Positions 36,479 through 47,866 of a stretch of 64,000 nucleotides of DNA are shown here, piece after piece. This stretch comes from Stratiolaelaps scimitus (Eukaryota > Arthropoda > Arachnida > Mesostigmata > Laelapidae). The notes beneath the pieces were generated by a model. That model saw only the letters and a list, made by a program, of their open reading frames with translations, was not told where the DNA came from and did not search any database. The position numbers and the translations under genes are program-made. The stretch is from assembly GCA_019614645.1 (NCBI GenBank), contig JABWDB010000009.1:124001-188000 (forward strand), read 5' to 3'. Positions within the stretch are counted from its first letter, which is position 1; each line of letters opens with the position of its first letter.

Positions 36479-36825
36479 ATGACGGCCGTAGATCTCCACT
36501 CGACGCCGGCGCTGGCGCTGTTGCCGCCGCCATGCTCAACTACACCCCAACAATCGAATTCCAACAACAGCGTCGGCAGCGGCATCACTTCAGACATTGG
36601 CAGGGCATCGCTTCCATGATCAGTGTTGTTATTATTATTATTGTTATGATTTCACCACTCATCAGCGGCAGCAGCGGCCGCAGGGGTTTGGCTTGGAGCG
36701 GATTCGATATTCGACATCGGTTTGATTGGCCACTCTGCTCGCTAACACGCGCGCAACGTATTGTTCAACCTGCGTATACTATGCCATCGTATCTGCTACT
36801 GCCACGGGTATTGTATAACACTAGT

Positions 36826-36826
36826 A

Positions 36827-36865
<39 letters not shown>
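36826..36865. repeat. (TA)n
   Basis: TA tract with one CA. Confidence 0.95.
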
Positions 36866-36868
<3 letters not shown>

Positions 36869-36976
36869 CTAGTTGTAAGTCATTGAACGCAAGGCATAAA
36901 ACAAGAGCACAGATAAATCGAATCAAAGTGGACGCCACTGACAACCACATCTCTATAGAATAAACAATTTGTTCGC

Positions 36977-37001
36977 CAACAACAACAGCAGCAGCAGCAG
37001 T
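36977..37001. repeat. (AAC)n(AGC)n
   Basis: Compound triplet repeat. Confidence 0.8.
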
Positions 37002-37234
37002 AGCAAGTTGTCGTGAGACGACACCGGCCGCCGAGTTTCACTGTCACAGAACAGAGCGAAGTCGAGGAAGCGAAAGGGATTTCCCCCCTACATTTTTCGG
37101 TTCCATCTCGTCGGCAAGAAAAATAATGAAGGCCTAAGGGAGGCTGCTGGTGTTGCTGTGTGTCGCTGCTCCAGCCGCTCGAGTTGTACACGGCCGTGTG
37201 AGGAATCTGCGTTTACGAAGAAAGCCGCTGGAAC

Positions 37235-37346
37235 ATGGATGAACACGATGATGTCTACTGCGGGGACGAGGCAGCAGAAACAAACGACGCCGGAGGAGAG
37301 CTGAACGATTTGTTGCCTGGCCATTTCTGGCTTTTCGGCTCGATCC
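37235..37346 (+). CDS. Possible start exon with acidic N terminus
   Basis: ATG at 37235 has good context (AACATGG). The reading is acidic (M-D-E-H-D-D-V-Y-C-G-D-E), then L-L-P-G-H-F-W-L-F-G-S-I, and meets a consensus donor GTGAGT at 37347. The frame continues to 37468 if not spliced. A 182-codon minus frame (37134-37682) covers the same bases, so the strand is open to doubt. Confidence 0.3.
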
Positions 37347-37479
37347 GTGAGTCCGCAGTCGACCCACGACTGGTCGTTGCTGTTTCACTCCAGAGTGAAA
37401 TTTTGCGAATTTCTGACAGAATACGATCGGTTCATCGGTCGACGATGGTGGGGCCGGTGTCGTGCTGACGCTGATTTGC

Positions 37480-37506
37480 TCGGCGGCGACGGCGGCGGCG
37501 GCCGCC
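37480..37506. repeat. (GGC)n
   Basis: GGC triplets with one GAC. Confidence 0.75.
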
Positions 37507-38006
37507 ACTTGCCGTGAATGTCCGCTCCACACCGCTAACGGGGTGTGGTCGCGGGCAAAATGTCCGCGAGCACAAATAACGATGAAAAATATCAATTTAA
37601 ATTCAACATAGTCCACGAAGAGACCGAGAGACTGAGAGAGGAGAGACAATAGTGGAGGCAGAAACAGCCGTAACAAAAACAAAGTCTTCCAAATGTACGA
37701 TGTGTTATTATTCGTTACTCGAAGTGTGTGGCATTCGATGACTCAGTGAAAGTACACCAAGCTCAGGCGAAAAAACAAAACAGATCGATCTTACGATCTG
37801 ATGGTCGAGCTTAACATGTAGTTGTTGTTCATTTGATGGCATTGCGCCCCCACTCAGCATAAGCATCGCCTCTTGCCCCGCGTTGGTAAACGGCGGGGCC
37901 GGCTGACCGCCAACGGCAAAAACGGGGTTTGAACAGAAATAATAGTCGAACGTTGAGAGCAACCACGACTCGTTATTTAGTGAACGAGCGAGCACTCGAC
38001 GAGCGA

Positions 38007-38007
38007 G

Positions 38008-38040
<33 letters not shown>

Positions 38041-38046
38041 ATATAT
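38007..38046. repeat. (TA)n
   Basis: TA tract with one CA and one AA. Confidence 0.95.
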
Positions 38047-38329
38047 CGTGTTTCGTGAGACGCACGCTGTTGAAAAAACTTTCATCGAAGTTTAACTACA
38101 TTTATATTTTAACTAAAGCTACAAGTGCCACCGCTGCCACCACAGCCGGTGTTCGTCTCGTCGGTTCAACCCAATGAGAAAGTTTCAACAGGAAGGCAGA
38201 TGATTTGTGTCGCTATTGCATTGGATCACTATTACAGCGGTCAATGACAAACTACGTCCATATGGCCATGGATGGTCACCAATGGTGTGCCGTTAATTAC
38301 ACGCTAATAGATTACATGTAAATCTACTT

Positions 38330-38689
38330 ATGTCCTATATTATTATGAATGTCGCCACTTTCATGAGCAGCGATAAATACAAGGGACAATTGACATGCGC
38401 TTACCTGCACATGACCTGTACACATGTGTCCATATTGGTGAGGGTCGCCAGCGAGCATATAATGCCGAGGAAAGAATTCTACATGTATTCATATCGCAGC
38501 GAGCTACAAAATGACCAAAATGACAGTCTACAGAAACCATCGCGACGTCACGATAACAGCATATCATATGCATCCCTATTAAAATCCCGCTGCGAGCGGC
38601 ACCCAACGATAATTTATGATTTGATTGCACAATATTCTATGTTTTTTCCTTTTCCTCCGTGGCACTTTTGTCTGATAAGAGACAAATAA
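38330..38689 (+). CDS. Unrecognised 119-codon frame ending at AATAAA
   Basis: ATG 38330 to TAA 38689, with AATAAA at 38691-38696. The product is mixed with many Met, Tyr and Cys and no clear domain. The area is AT-rich, where a frame this long is less expected by chance, but codon choice is not persuasive. Confidence 0.18.
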   Translation: MSYIIMNVATFMSSDKYKGQLTCAYLHMTCTHVSILVRVASEHIMPRKEFYMYSYRSELQNDQNDSLQKPSRRHDNSISYASLLKSRCERHPTIIYDLIAQYSMFFPFPPWHFCLIRDK

Positions 38690-38832
38690 TAATAAAGTAT
38701 CTATTGAATATTACGAACACGTTGGTGCTGATGATCGTGTCGCGCGTATTCACTGCGTCAGCAGGAGCCGTCAAACAGAGCGGCGTTGAGGGCAGCGAAA
38801 TTTGTGAATTTCGTTATTATTTCCGTGTTTTT

Positions 38833-38870
38833 TATTATATTATATTATATATATATATATTTTTTTTTTC
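38833..38870. repeat. (TA)n and T run
   Basis: ATT/TA mix, pure TA, then ten T. Confidence 0.85.
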
Positions 38871-39552
38871 TATTTAGTGCTCAATTAGCGGTCAGGCAGA
38901 ACGTCGATGGCAGTCGCATAATACGACATAATCTAATTATACAAAGCAGATGTAGAAGAATATACTCTTGATATTCGTATATGTCTATCTTAGCACTTCC
39001 TGCTATATTTGTTTCGGTGTGGGGAGGGTCAGCGATTGATGACAGTTTTGCTGCCGCTGGTAGTGGTCAGAGCAGATTAATTCGTTCATTTTCGAAATAA
39101 TCTATCAGGGCGCAATTTAAACGGCGATAGGGTAGCGCGTCACGGTAGCGACGCCAATAGAGAAGCCAAGGGAACGATGCATTGGGGGCTTCGCGGTGCA
39201 CCGGGGGGTTGCGACCTGTCAATTCTGAACGAGTGCTGGCTGATCCAATCGAATCGAATAACAGCAGGCAACAGTAAATATAGTAACGGCAATGGCTGAC
39301 CGCCAGCAGCGTTCGACGCGAAGGAGACGAACGACCACACGATCGGCTGTGGTGGCTACGCTGGTGCCGCTTTATGGCAGGTGGTGCCCACGATAGGTGT
39401 CCACGGCTTCTTACGGCGCTCCCCCTGTGTGTTAACGTTATTTGATAAAATCAGCATCAGGACTGGCCCGGCCGGACCAAGCTGCAAGGATCAGCTAGGC
39501 GACAGAGCTAGTCAGATTCGGGATGGCGTCAGCTGGAGCTGACATAAGATGG

Positions 39553-39580
39553 ATAGAGAGAGACAGAGAGAGAGAGAGGG
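39553..39580. repeat. (GA)n
   Basis: GA tract with one CA. Confidence 0.85.
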
Positions 39581-39681
39581 TCTGCTGCATCGAAATATCT
39601 GTGACGGCCGCGGTTCACAGGGTTCTTTCGTCGGAATAGAGCCCGCCACCGGCGTCCATCAAAAAATAGGTGAACATAAAA

Positions 39682-39800
39682 AATATATATACATATATTC
39701 ATTCAATACGGTATATAGATATATATATATATATATACATGCATTAAAGTACAGTATATATACAACTCACAGTGCGTATATATATATATATGTATATATA
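39682..39800. repeat. Cluster of four (TA)n tracts
   Basis: TA runs at about 39682-39697, 39711-39737, 39754-39761 and 39777-39800. Confidence 0.9.
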
Positions 39801-40011
39801 CAATTGCTTGTACAACGGTAGCAATATTCACGTGTTGATAAAATTCACACACACACACACTGACTCCTACGCGTGTGCCTGATGCTTAATAGCGGACACC
39901 CCCGCTGACCTCAGCCTTTGCGCAGCTGCCAAAAACCTATTTCGGTGCGTGCTGTTGACCCCGCCACAACGGAGCTAATTAGCCGGTTGATGGCAGTCTC
40001 AAGCAGTCTCA

Positions 40012-40336
40012 ATGCGTGTTGTTTCATTTCGACGCACCGGCCACAGTCATCATATCTCGCCGATCCTTACCCGTTTCGGCCCCACCTGTCGAAACACATT
40101 GGCCGTCGCTTGTGCCAACGACAGGCCGAAATCGCGAGAGGCAGCGAATCCGGAGACGGGACGGCTACCCATCACTGAGGAACTGCTCCTTCTAACTCAG
40201 ACAGGCAATAACAGCGACAGGGATCTGTGGCCGGGGCGGGACGGGCGTATCGGAACGACAGATAAACATATTACAGACATAGATAGCGAGCATCGTCATC
40301 GGCCAAATCGGACAGATCGCGCCCGCAAACGCGTAG
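40012..40336 (+). CDS. Possible exon of a polar, basic-acidic protein
   Basis: A frame from ATG 40012 is open to 40443; a donor GTAG|GTGGTA lies at 40336/40337. About 61% of codons begin with a purine. The protein is hydrophilic with a D/E/T-rich middle and an R/K cluster (R-T-D-R-A-R-K-R-V) before the donor. The ATG context is poor, so the frame may enter from an upstream acceptor. Nothing homologous comes to mind. Confidence 0.27.
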
Positions 40337-40536
40337 GTGGTAGGTGTTTGAATGGGGCGTTGTCGTTTGGTAGTGCGGCCGGATGGTGGCCAGCGGTGCC
40401 AGCGGCGGTAAGAATCAGCGGCGGAGATCGAGGGAGTAGCTGATAACAGTGAGGGCGTACACGGATACACTGCTATCTGTCTGGTAGGGTGGACATGGCG
40501 TGCATACAACGACAATATTCGGTCATTCATGCATTG

Positions 40537-40556
40537 GCTGCTGCTGCTGCTGCAGC
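40537..40556. repeat. (CTG)n
   Basis: CTG triplets. Confidence 0.8.
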
Positions 40557-40626
40557 CGCTGCTGCGAGTGGTGTATATGGGAGTTGTGTGGTGTATAGTG
40601 TCTTTGTTGGGGTACAGCCTATTGGA

Positions 40627-40642
40627 ATAATAATAATAATAA
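40627..40642. repeat. (AAT)n
   Basis: AAT triplets. Confidence 0.75.
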
Positions 40643-41518
40643 TCATATCAGGGTGTAATGATATGATAACCTGATGATGCAATGGTCAGAAGAACCGAAG
40701 CGACCCTTCCTAAGACGGTAGCTGATAGACACCTCGGCGAATTTCAGTAGTGAGATACTATCATAATGATGATGTCCGTCCGGCAAGCGTTTGTTCGAAC
40801 ACTCAGCGCTGAAACTGATTCAGTCCTCCTCTGTTCCGTTCAATTCGCCGCTGTTTCCGCTGTTTCTGGTGGCGTTGTGACGTCTCTAGCGACCACCACC
40901 ACCACCACCAGTACTACTGCTGCTACTACTAGTACGCAAGCGATCGTACCAGATCTGATATCTTTTTCGGGGATGCTTTCGTCAGGCATCAGCAGCGGCA
41001 GCTATAGCAGCACACACATTGCATGATATGACGCTGAATGTCTCGGCAGACATTCTCAGAGTCGTCTAGGACCAGAGCGCCACCGCCTCCAACGCCTCCA
41101 TTGGTGGCCGTGTTGGCGTCGGCTCTCTGCCGTGCTCTGGCAACAGTGTGCTGGTGTCGACCGGACAGATCTGCTCTGCCCTACTCAAACGGTGGCAACA
41201 CAGAGAGATGATGGTGTGCTGCAGAGATGGACAGTGCAGAACAGACACACGCGCGCGCGCGCTCATGAACGCCCACATCTCCGGCGACGCCCTCCGGACA
41301 GCAGCGAACAGAGTGGCGCAGCAGATCAGATCACGGCGGCGCAGTCGGCCCCCGCTAAAACCAGCCATGATGACACGTCCCCGGCGGGAATCGACGCAAC
41401 CCCGGCGGTAAGCCCGCGCGCGTTAGTAGTTCTCTGTTTCTTCCTTTCTCTCTCGCTAGCTAGCTTTGTGTCGTCTCTATCGATGCGTTCGTTTTGCTTC
41501 AGCAAAAGCGTGCGTTAC

Positions 41519-41540
41519 TGGCGGGCGGGCGGGCGGGTTG
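41519..41540. repeat. (GGGC)n
   Basis: GGGC tetramers. Confidence 0.75.
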
Positions 41541-42970
41541 GCGAGCGAGTGGTCTATCGGGCAGGCTGACTGACTACGGTGGCCTCGGGTATTGGCTCCG
41601 ATCGCCCGACCGACCGGTACGGCCCGACGGGGAGACGATCAGAGACAAACTGACGTCTCGTGCGGCGCCGTAAAGCAGCATGAGCTTGCGAGCGGGGTCG
41701 ATCAGAATCCATCTCAGAGGACGCCCGGCTGAGACAACGAAACAAACAACATGGATGAAGAGGTGAACTGTTGAAAATCGTGTTACAACCAGCTAGCAGG
41801 GGAGTAGTCGGTGTGTCTACTTTACAAAGAAACATGAAATTTCATGAAATGCCATTTTTTTCATATACACACAAACACACACGCACGCTTGTTATCAGCA
41901 AGCACGAGTGATTTTCGACAATTGAGAGATTTTTACTCGAGCATTTTTACCGAATCCAACCAACCAACCAACGCGTTCAGAATTTAGATGTAATTCCGAT
42001 ATTGTCACATTTCGAGTATGACAATTGCGCTCGGGATTGTCCTGCAAACGCAATTATATTCAATCACATTTCGAATACTAATTTATGTCTCGAAAACACG
42101 AGAAATCAAGAAATGCTGGCAACGCCACACGAACAAGTTCGTGTACAACGTTCACTAATTACCTCACCCTCGAAACGCCCCTTTTAGCTCAAGGCAGAAC
42201 AATGCCGCTGACAGATGGATAACGGATCGACTTCCATTGGCATTGAGTGCCGCCTCATTGATTCCGAGAGCGAAGTGATCAACGAATGATTTAGCTCACG
42301 ACGAACTGGACGTAAAGTGAATTTTTATTCCGTCTACTCGGCAGTGGGCCAAATTCGAATAATTAGTCAAATTAATAGGCAAAAATATTATTGTCACCGC
42401 AGTGTTTGGCCACTATGCTCGTGGTTAGCGAGGTTCTTAGGTGATATTCTCGTACGATGTGTTACCGGTATATTTATTGTGCGAGGCGGTTCTCTTTCTT
42501 TTATTTTGTATTCAATACACTAGTATAGTATCTCGACTGTGGGTCAGCCACAGGCCACTAATCACAGGCGAACTAATCTTCTAATAATGAGAACAGAAAC
42601 AAGAACGATTGCCGAACGATTAATTAAATAAATAGTTTATAAAACAAATTACAAGGCTTAGTCGTTATTATCGTGTCTATAACGCGAAGATATTGGCAGC
42701 ATTGCTGACTGATATACCATTGCTCGTATGATTCGTTCGTCTCCTTCGACGCTGTGTGAGTGCATCTTTTTTAACCGAGAGTGTATTTCGTGTGTCTGTG
42801 TTTCAGGTAAGCGTCAATAATCGTCGAAACGAAGCGGTGGGGTTTCACTGAAATCCGATTGCATCGATTGGCCTCGGAGAGGCTCAAATCAACAGGCATT
42901 TACAGTATAATCTTGAATTTATTCATCGAAATGAGACTGTATTATATTACGAGTCGAATGCTCGACTTGC

Positions 42971-42994
42971 TTTATTATTATTATTATTGTTATT
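42971..42994. repeat. (ATT)n
   Basis: ATT triplets with one GTT. Confidence 0.8.
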
Positions 42995-43902
42995 GTACAA
43001 TGGGAATGTCGAATAAACCCAACATACTCTTTCACATGTGATCCCTTCAAGCAGGTGATCGCCTATAAGAGAGCTAGCGTCACCGTTATCTATTATGCTG
43101 ATATAGAACTACTTGAGTGACGGAGCCATCCACCGCTGATCTCCACACCGCCGCACTGCGATCGGTGCACCCAGAACGAACGATGATTATTGACACTAAA
43201 TAAGATCATTCATGCGGCAATTTTCACAGTCATTTTCTCCAGCGGATCTCCAGTCATCTCGCGGGAACTTCCAAGAATTTCACTCACCTGTCTCCACAAA
43301 TTGTTTTCGTATACTTCGCCGAACAATTATGCCAACCACGCCGCCGCTATGTCTCGCGTCGGATAGCAGCGGTTCGACCGTCCATTCTCCATCGTATCTG
43401 CATTATTCATTTTAACAAATCAATCAATGACAGGCAATCAACCAGCACCGCAATGCGCCCCTTGGCCAGTCTCGCGCCCTGTCGTCGTTAGCGTGTGTGA
43501 TGTCGTGCGCAGGTTCGTTTTCGATTCGAATTTTCGCGCCCGTGTTTCAGTCCGTCCGCGCATCCGCGGCGTGATAATGTCCACGGAGCTCGACGGTGGA
43601 AGCAGCGCGCGGCGCGTCAGCGGTTGTTGTTTCAATTTAGCGCCGGCTGTGAGCATCGCGCAGTTAATTATCTTGTTCGCGAAGCAAGTTCACATAGGCA
43701 CGCATTGACCGACCCGAAGGAACATGTGTACATGAGCCAACGGCGGTCACAGCAGCGACAGCGCGAATCGGATTGGGTTTAGCCGTGTGTTTAGCTCACG
43801 GTGGAAATGATGATATGACGACTGGTGGTGGCCGGCGGCGGGTGGCATTAGGTAGCTGATGTCGGTCTTTGGTGTGACTTCGATTCGGTTGCCTCCGAAC
43901 GG

Positions 43903-44298
43903 ATGGCGGCCGCCATGAATTCGCCTTTCTTCGTAAGATGCTTATTATTGTTGTTGTTGTCGTTGTTTTTATTATCTTGGCAGAATATCAGACGTAATGA
44001 AAATCGGACAGAAGCTAGCAAGCTTGCTGAAGTGCCGCCGTTGATTGCAGCCGTCAACGAGCAACGCAGCCAGCCCGTCCTCGGTTGTATAACGCAATCG
44101 GCATCGCAGAGGGCGCGGCGCAAGGTCCGCAGCGCCAGACTCTGCCGCAAACGCGACAGGAATCGCGAAGACCTCAAAATGTCTCCACACCTCGGCTCGC
44201 CTCAGCTCTCGAGCGAGCGAAATCGCAACCGCGTCAATGAGGACGTGCACACGCGAAGAACCAAACGAAGTACGAAGACTCGAGTCGTCGCAAGTTGA
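43903..44298 (+). CDS. Small basic protein: signal peptide or 51-base intron
   Basis: ATG GCG GCC GCC ATG opens a 131-codon frame ending in TGA at 44298. Residues about 8-26 (F-F-V-R-C, a Leu/Ser run, then S-W) look like a signal peptide. The same bases also form a near-perfect intron: GTAAGA donor at 43933, T-rich tract, TTGGCAG acceptor at 43983, 51 bases and a multiple of three. The remainder is rich in Arg with several dibasic sites and two Cys; purine-first codons are about 64% there. If secreted, it could be a processed peptide precursor; if spliced, a basic intracellular protein. A minus-strand frame (43972-44319) is also open, so the strand is not certain. Confidence 0.35.
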   Translation: MAAAMNSPFFVRCLLLLLLSLFLLSWQNIRRNENRTEASKLAEVPPLIAAVNEQRSQPVLGCITQSASQRARRKVRSARLCRKRDRNREDLKMSPHLGSPQLSSERNRNRVNEDVHTRRTKRSTKTRVVAS

Positions 44299-44733
44299 CG
44301 TAGAAGCACTTCGGGGCAAGTGACTTCACTCTCCCCTCACTCGCGCCGCTTCGTTCCCGTTCGGTCTTCATCGTACTTGATTTTTGGCCAATAGACGACC
44401 CATTCTGGCGTTCAGTAGTTTATCTTCGGCTGGTCACTTGCTTTGCTGGTGATGTGACTCAACGGTGAGACACTACCACCGTGTTAATTCTCGCCTGGAC
44501 AACGCGTCAACGCTGGATAGTTATCGTAGATAGGGCCGTGCTTGTCGTCACCTGAATTGCGCACTGCGTTGCAGAAGAAGCTCCGCAGCTTGCGAGCTCT
44601 TATCTGTGAAAATTGCTCACGACGCGCACGGCGGGGCGAACTCAGATAAACAACATATAGAAAATAGTTGAAATCCGCTATATTCGACGTAATACGCCAT
44701 TCGAATTCTATGGTGGTAGATATACATATGTAC

Positions 44734-44949
44734 CTTCCTGTTCGCCAATAGTTGACGTGAGCAGAATCAATCCTCGGCTGAATCTGAAATTCGCCGTGGT
44801 GCGACTCAATCGCACCCCAATCGAAGTCGCCTGCCTGATGCCGATGGCAATCCGCGATCCTAACGGTGGCAGTGCTACCAGTGTCAGCTGTTAGCAGTAG
44901 CGGCAACAGGGATGCAACAGTAACAAGCACAAGTTGTAATGACCAACAT
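44734..44949 (-). CDS. Exon coding a signal-peptide-like segment of a secreted or membrane protein
   Basis: The minus strand reads W-S-L-Q-L-V-L-V-T-V-A-S-L-L-P-L-L-L-T-A, then D-T-G-S-T, as a hydrophobic core and likely signal cleavage region, followed by about 45 polar residues ending N-Y-W-R-T-G. The right end is an acceptor-like GTCGTAAAG at 44950 and the left end a donor AAG|GTACAT at 44734/44733. There is no in-frame ATG after the upstream stop, so the initiator would be in an earlier exon to the right. Purine-first codons are about 58%, and no long frame opposes it. A free-standing protein from an unusual start is less likely. Confidence 0.4.
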
Positions 44950-46574
44950 CTTTACGACGGGTCGGGCTGCAGTGTGAAACTTGCATAATGAATGCCGATA
45001 GATCGATGTGTGAATGCTGAATGTGCGCCGAACAGTGGCCGTGTTGTGGAGCGAACGACGATAGCGGCGATTGATTAGATCGGACGGACCTCCGACACCA
45101 GAAGTAAACTCAGAATAGAAAAGTAGATTCGATCATCTGGCGGGGCCAATTTAAATTACCGCGGAAATTATCACCCGCCGACCGACTCGCGCCTGTGTGT
45201 CCGGCGGCATCGTTGACCGACAACGTCATGGTTAGCTCATACGCTCGACCAGAGGCCGAATGAACAAGCCAAAATCCACCACCAAACATAACACGAGCAC
45301 ATACAAGGCAAAGATTGAACAGAACTTCCCCTCCGCGCGCGTCAACTTCTCCGTCGAACCACAGAGGAGAAATGGCGAATAGCGTCTGAGACCCGCAATG
45401 TCCTCACGAGTGGCAGGCGGAGAACGCCGAGTGTGAGCGCGAGATTTCAGCACGTGCTGATGTTGTGTTGACAATTTATTACCGTCTCGTTTTTCTGATA
45501 ACTCCTGTTTTTTTTTGTGAACGTCGTCGTGCGGAGGTGCGTTTTGTTTCTCTTCTTTGTTCTGCGATTTCGGTGGCTAACGACGGGGAGGAGCTGTGCG
45601 TATTGGTGGCGGCGCCGGGTGAAACTGATGGCGGCGAAGCAGAAATTCGCGAAGCAGAAATGTTCTTAAGGGTGTGTGCCTTTAATTGAGATGTGGTTTC
45701 GTCTGTAACGAGCACAGCCATTTGGCGAGCCCCAACACCTACCCACAGCAACACTTCTCCATGTTATATACTATACGTGGTCGATAGCGCGCGTTGCTGC
45801 CCTCCCCCCACACACCCAGTGGGCATTTATTCTTTCATCGTCTTCATCTTGGAGCAGGATGGAATACGCTGCTGCGGCTGCTGCATCGGTTGTCGACGCT
45901 GATATGTACGCGTGAGCTAATATTTGCCAAAGAATAAACCGGAGAGATACATAGTGGACAGGCAAACAGCGGCAGCAGCAGCAGCAGTAAAAACGAATTC
46001 GTCGATGGTCGTCGTGGCAGCCGCCGCAGTGGACAAAATGGCGTTTTTTTTTCCTTCCCGGCAAAATGAGACGAACGAAGATTGCTGCCCATCGCTTTGC
46101 TTCGCTATGGGTACACGTTCGATACTCGCGTACCGTCCGTTAGCGATCGCGCGCCAGCTCCCGGGTGTGATTAATGCGATTGCTAAATACACACGGGCGA
46201 ACCGAGCCAGCCGGTGACTCAAGCCCCAGCCGGACGGCGAACGAGCATAGGAGGCGGGTATCCCATCTACGCGACGACGGGTTTGTCTGCCCTTGTTTGA
46301 TAATACGATATATATATATATATATATATATAGTGTATTAATTAATTTGAAGAGCGGATGATTGCGAGCGAGTGCGAAGCCGCCACTGGCGGCGGCCGAA
46401 CGCGCAGTTCTGGCGATGCTGCACGCCGACAAATGATCACTAGCCGTAACATAATTGTTCGATAATTATTTATGTAATCGATTGTTTGCATTATGTAATT
46501 ATTGTTATTGTTGACGGACGAGGCCGCGATGTGGCGCGCATGAGAACGATCGAGCCGCACGTCGATCGAGTGCC
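44950..46574. other. Spacer or intron
   Basis: Short CAG and TA repeats and overlapping frames near 45.8-46.4 kb without boundaries. Confidence 0.4.
46309..46332. repeat. (TA)n
   Basis: Pure TA tract. Confidence 0.9.
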
Positions 46575-46823
46575 ATGCTGATACTTGAACGCGTACACGA
46601 GCGTATTCGAAGGGGTGCGGCGAAACAGGCGCAATTCGAGACAATTATTGTCTCGAAATTATTGCTGAGAAATCCAGAAACCCAAGAACAGAAGGGTTTG
46701 CTTAGGAAAGCAGAAATCCTTACAAACGATGTGTGTGTCTCTGCCTACCGCTTGGTGACCTTTTTGTGTCCGTCGGTGTTTGCAAATGACACGGCAAACC
46801 GAGGAAGGTGGAAGTGCGCTTGA
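46575..46823 (+). CDS. Possible helical protein or start exon
   Basis: ATG 46575 opens 82 codons to TGA at 46823. The first 50 residues are charged and helical (L-E-R-V-H-E-R-I-R-R-G-A-A-K-Q-A), with about 63% purine-first codons and no long opposing frame. A GT-rich donor-like stretch begins near 46728, after which the reading looks less like a protein. A perfect 23-base palindrome lies inside (46635-46657). Confidence 0.3.
   Translation: MLILERVHERIRRGAAKQAQFETIIVSKLLLRNPETQEQKGLLRKAEILTNDVCVSAYRLVTFLCPSVFANDTANRGRWKCA
46635..46657. repeat. Perfect palindrome, 11-bp arms
   Basis: TTCGAGACAAT, one T, then ATTGTCTCGAA. It lies inside the candidate frame at 46575-46823. Confidence 0.85.
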
Positions 46824-46979
46824 GGACGACTGGCCATGTTCTGTGTATAGAGATCGATATGAATTGACAATGTTTCCTAAAGAAGTTCACGCCGGGGAGC
46901 ACGGTTTGCTGACCTGTGGTGTCCGAGGGTCGACCTGATCTGTATTGATATTTAGGCTGTCCTGGCTTGCTATTAGTAT

Positions 46980-47140
46980 TTAGTATTCGTTAGCTGCTAT
47001 TAGCAGCATGGGTTCGATGCCCGCCGTTGAACATTTGCATTTAAAGGAGTCCGAATTTATGAAGCAACGTCGAATGAGCAGTTGTACCGTGGACGTTAAA
47101 TGTTGGCTGTGAGTCTGACCGGTTCGAATCCCGCAGAACA
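46980..47140 (+). other. Two tRNA-like B boxes (possible tRNA-derived SINE remnant)
   Basis: GGTTCGATGCCC at 47011-47022 and GGTTCGAATCCC at 47121-47132 match the Pol III B box. The first is preceded by a 5-bp stem GCTGC/GCAGC. Their T stems pair only partly and no good A box or acceptor stem was found, so this is not a working tRNA. Confidence 0.25.
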
Positions 47141-47524
47141 AATAGAACTATGCCCAATTAAAAAACCAACATAAAAAATATACATAATTTGTAGCCGTTA
47201 GCTATTATCGATATCGAGTTAGTTGGCAATACAATTTTTACTCAAAGCACTATTCAAGTTGTTGTAAAACAATTGTGTTGTGCCATTGCGTGTACGATTG
47301 TGGGTGACAATACTTTGGTCACTATTATTATTATTATGGAGTGTCATGCGGCGCGTGTGCGTCCCGTATGCCTATTGGATATCTGTTCGAGACGATCGTA
47401 CTTCTTTCTCCATTTCGAGTCGAACGGACCCCAGAATTGCCGTCGTACGAGAATACCGAGGCTGAATGTTAATCCTTTAACTAGTTTCCGATGCGTAACC
47501 TTCCCCGCAGAGGTTTGAGATCAA

Positions 47525-47866
47525 ATGCCAAACGCGAAACACGAAGTTGAGACGGCGAACGAAGCGCCCCGATGGGCAGTAAACCTCTCCTCACTTCAGT
47601 CTGGGGCTACGAGGCAAAATTGCTGTGAAAGGCTAATCATAATCTTAGAGACACGAAGCGAATTGCCGCAAGGCACGCAGCCGTATGGGTCACGCAACCC
47701 ATTCAAACTAAGTCGTCACCTAACGCGCAAAGAAACTCTAACAAAATTTCTCGGCAGAAAAACAAACGCCGACCATCCTGCTCTGTGTGTTGTATATTAT
47801 TGTTCTATAGTTTTGCCGTATTTGACCGCAAAGACCATTCATGCAATTCGCATTGCGGTTTATTGA
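47525..47866 (+). CDS. Unrecognised 113-codon frame after an acceptor-like site
   Basis: A pyrimidine-rich TTCCCCGCAG ends at 47511 and ATG follows at 47525. The first 85 residues are polar with N-P, K and E; the end is hydrophobic. Purine-first codons are about 53%. It could be a 3' exon with a leader or a chance frame. Confidence 0.2.
   Translation: MPNAKHEVETANEAPRWAVNLSSLQSGATRQNCCERLIIILETRSELPQGTQPYGSRNPFKLSRHLTRKETLTKFLGRKTNADHPALCVVYYCSIVLPYLTAKTIHAIRIAVY

Larger units (their letters stand above)
35802..40011. other. Microsatellite-rich, candidate exons at 37.2 and 38.3 kb
   Basis: Five TA loci, GGC and AAC repeats. The 209-codon plus frame at 36334 runs through a TA tract and is taken as chance. 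Confidence 0.4.
40444..43902. other. Spacer or intron
   Basis: CTG, AAT, GGGC and ATT repeats, and an alternating CG run near 41250. The 145-codon plus frame at 41132 lacks support. Confidence 0.4.

Noticed and set aside
36334..36963. 209-codon plus frame
   Set aside because: It runs through ATT, GGC and a long TA tract, where a TA repeat reads Tyr-Ile without stops; no codon or splice support.
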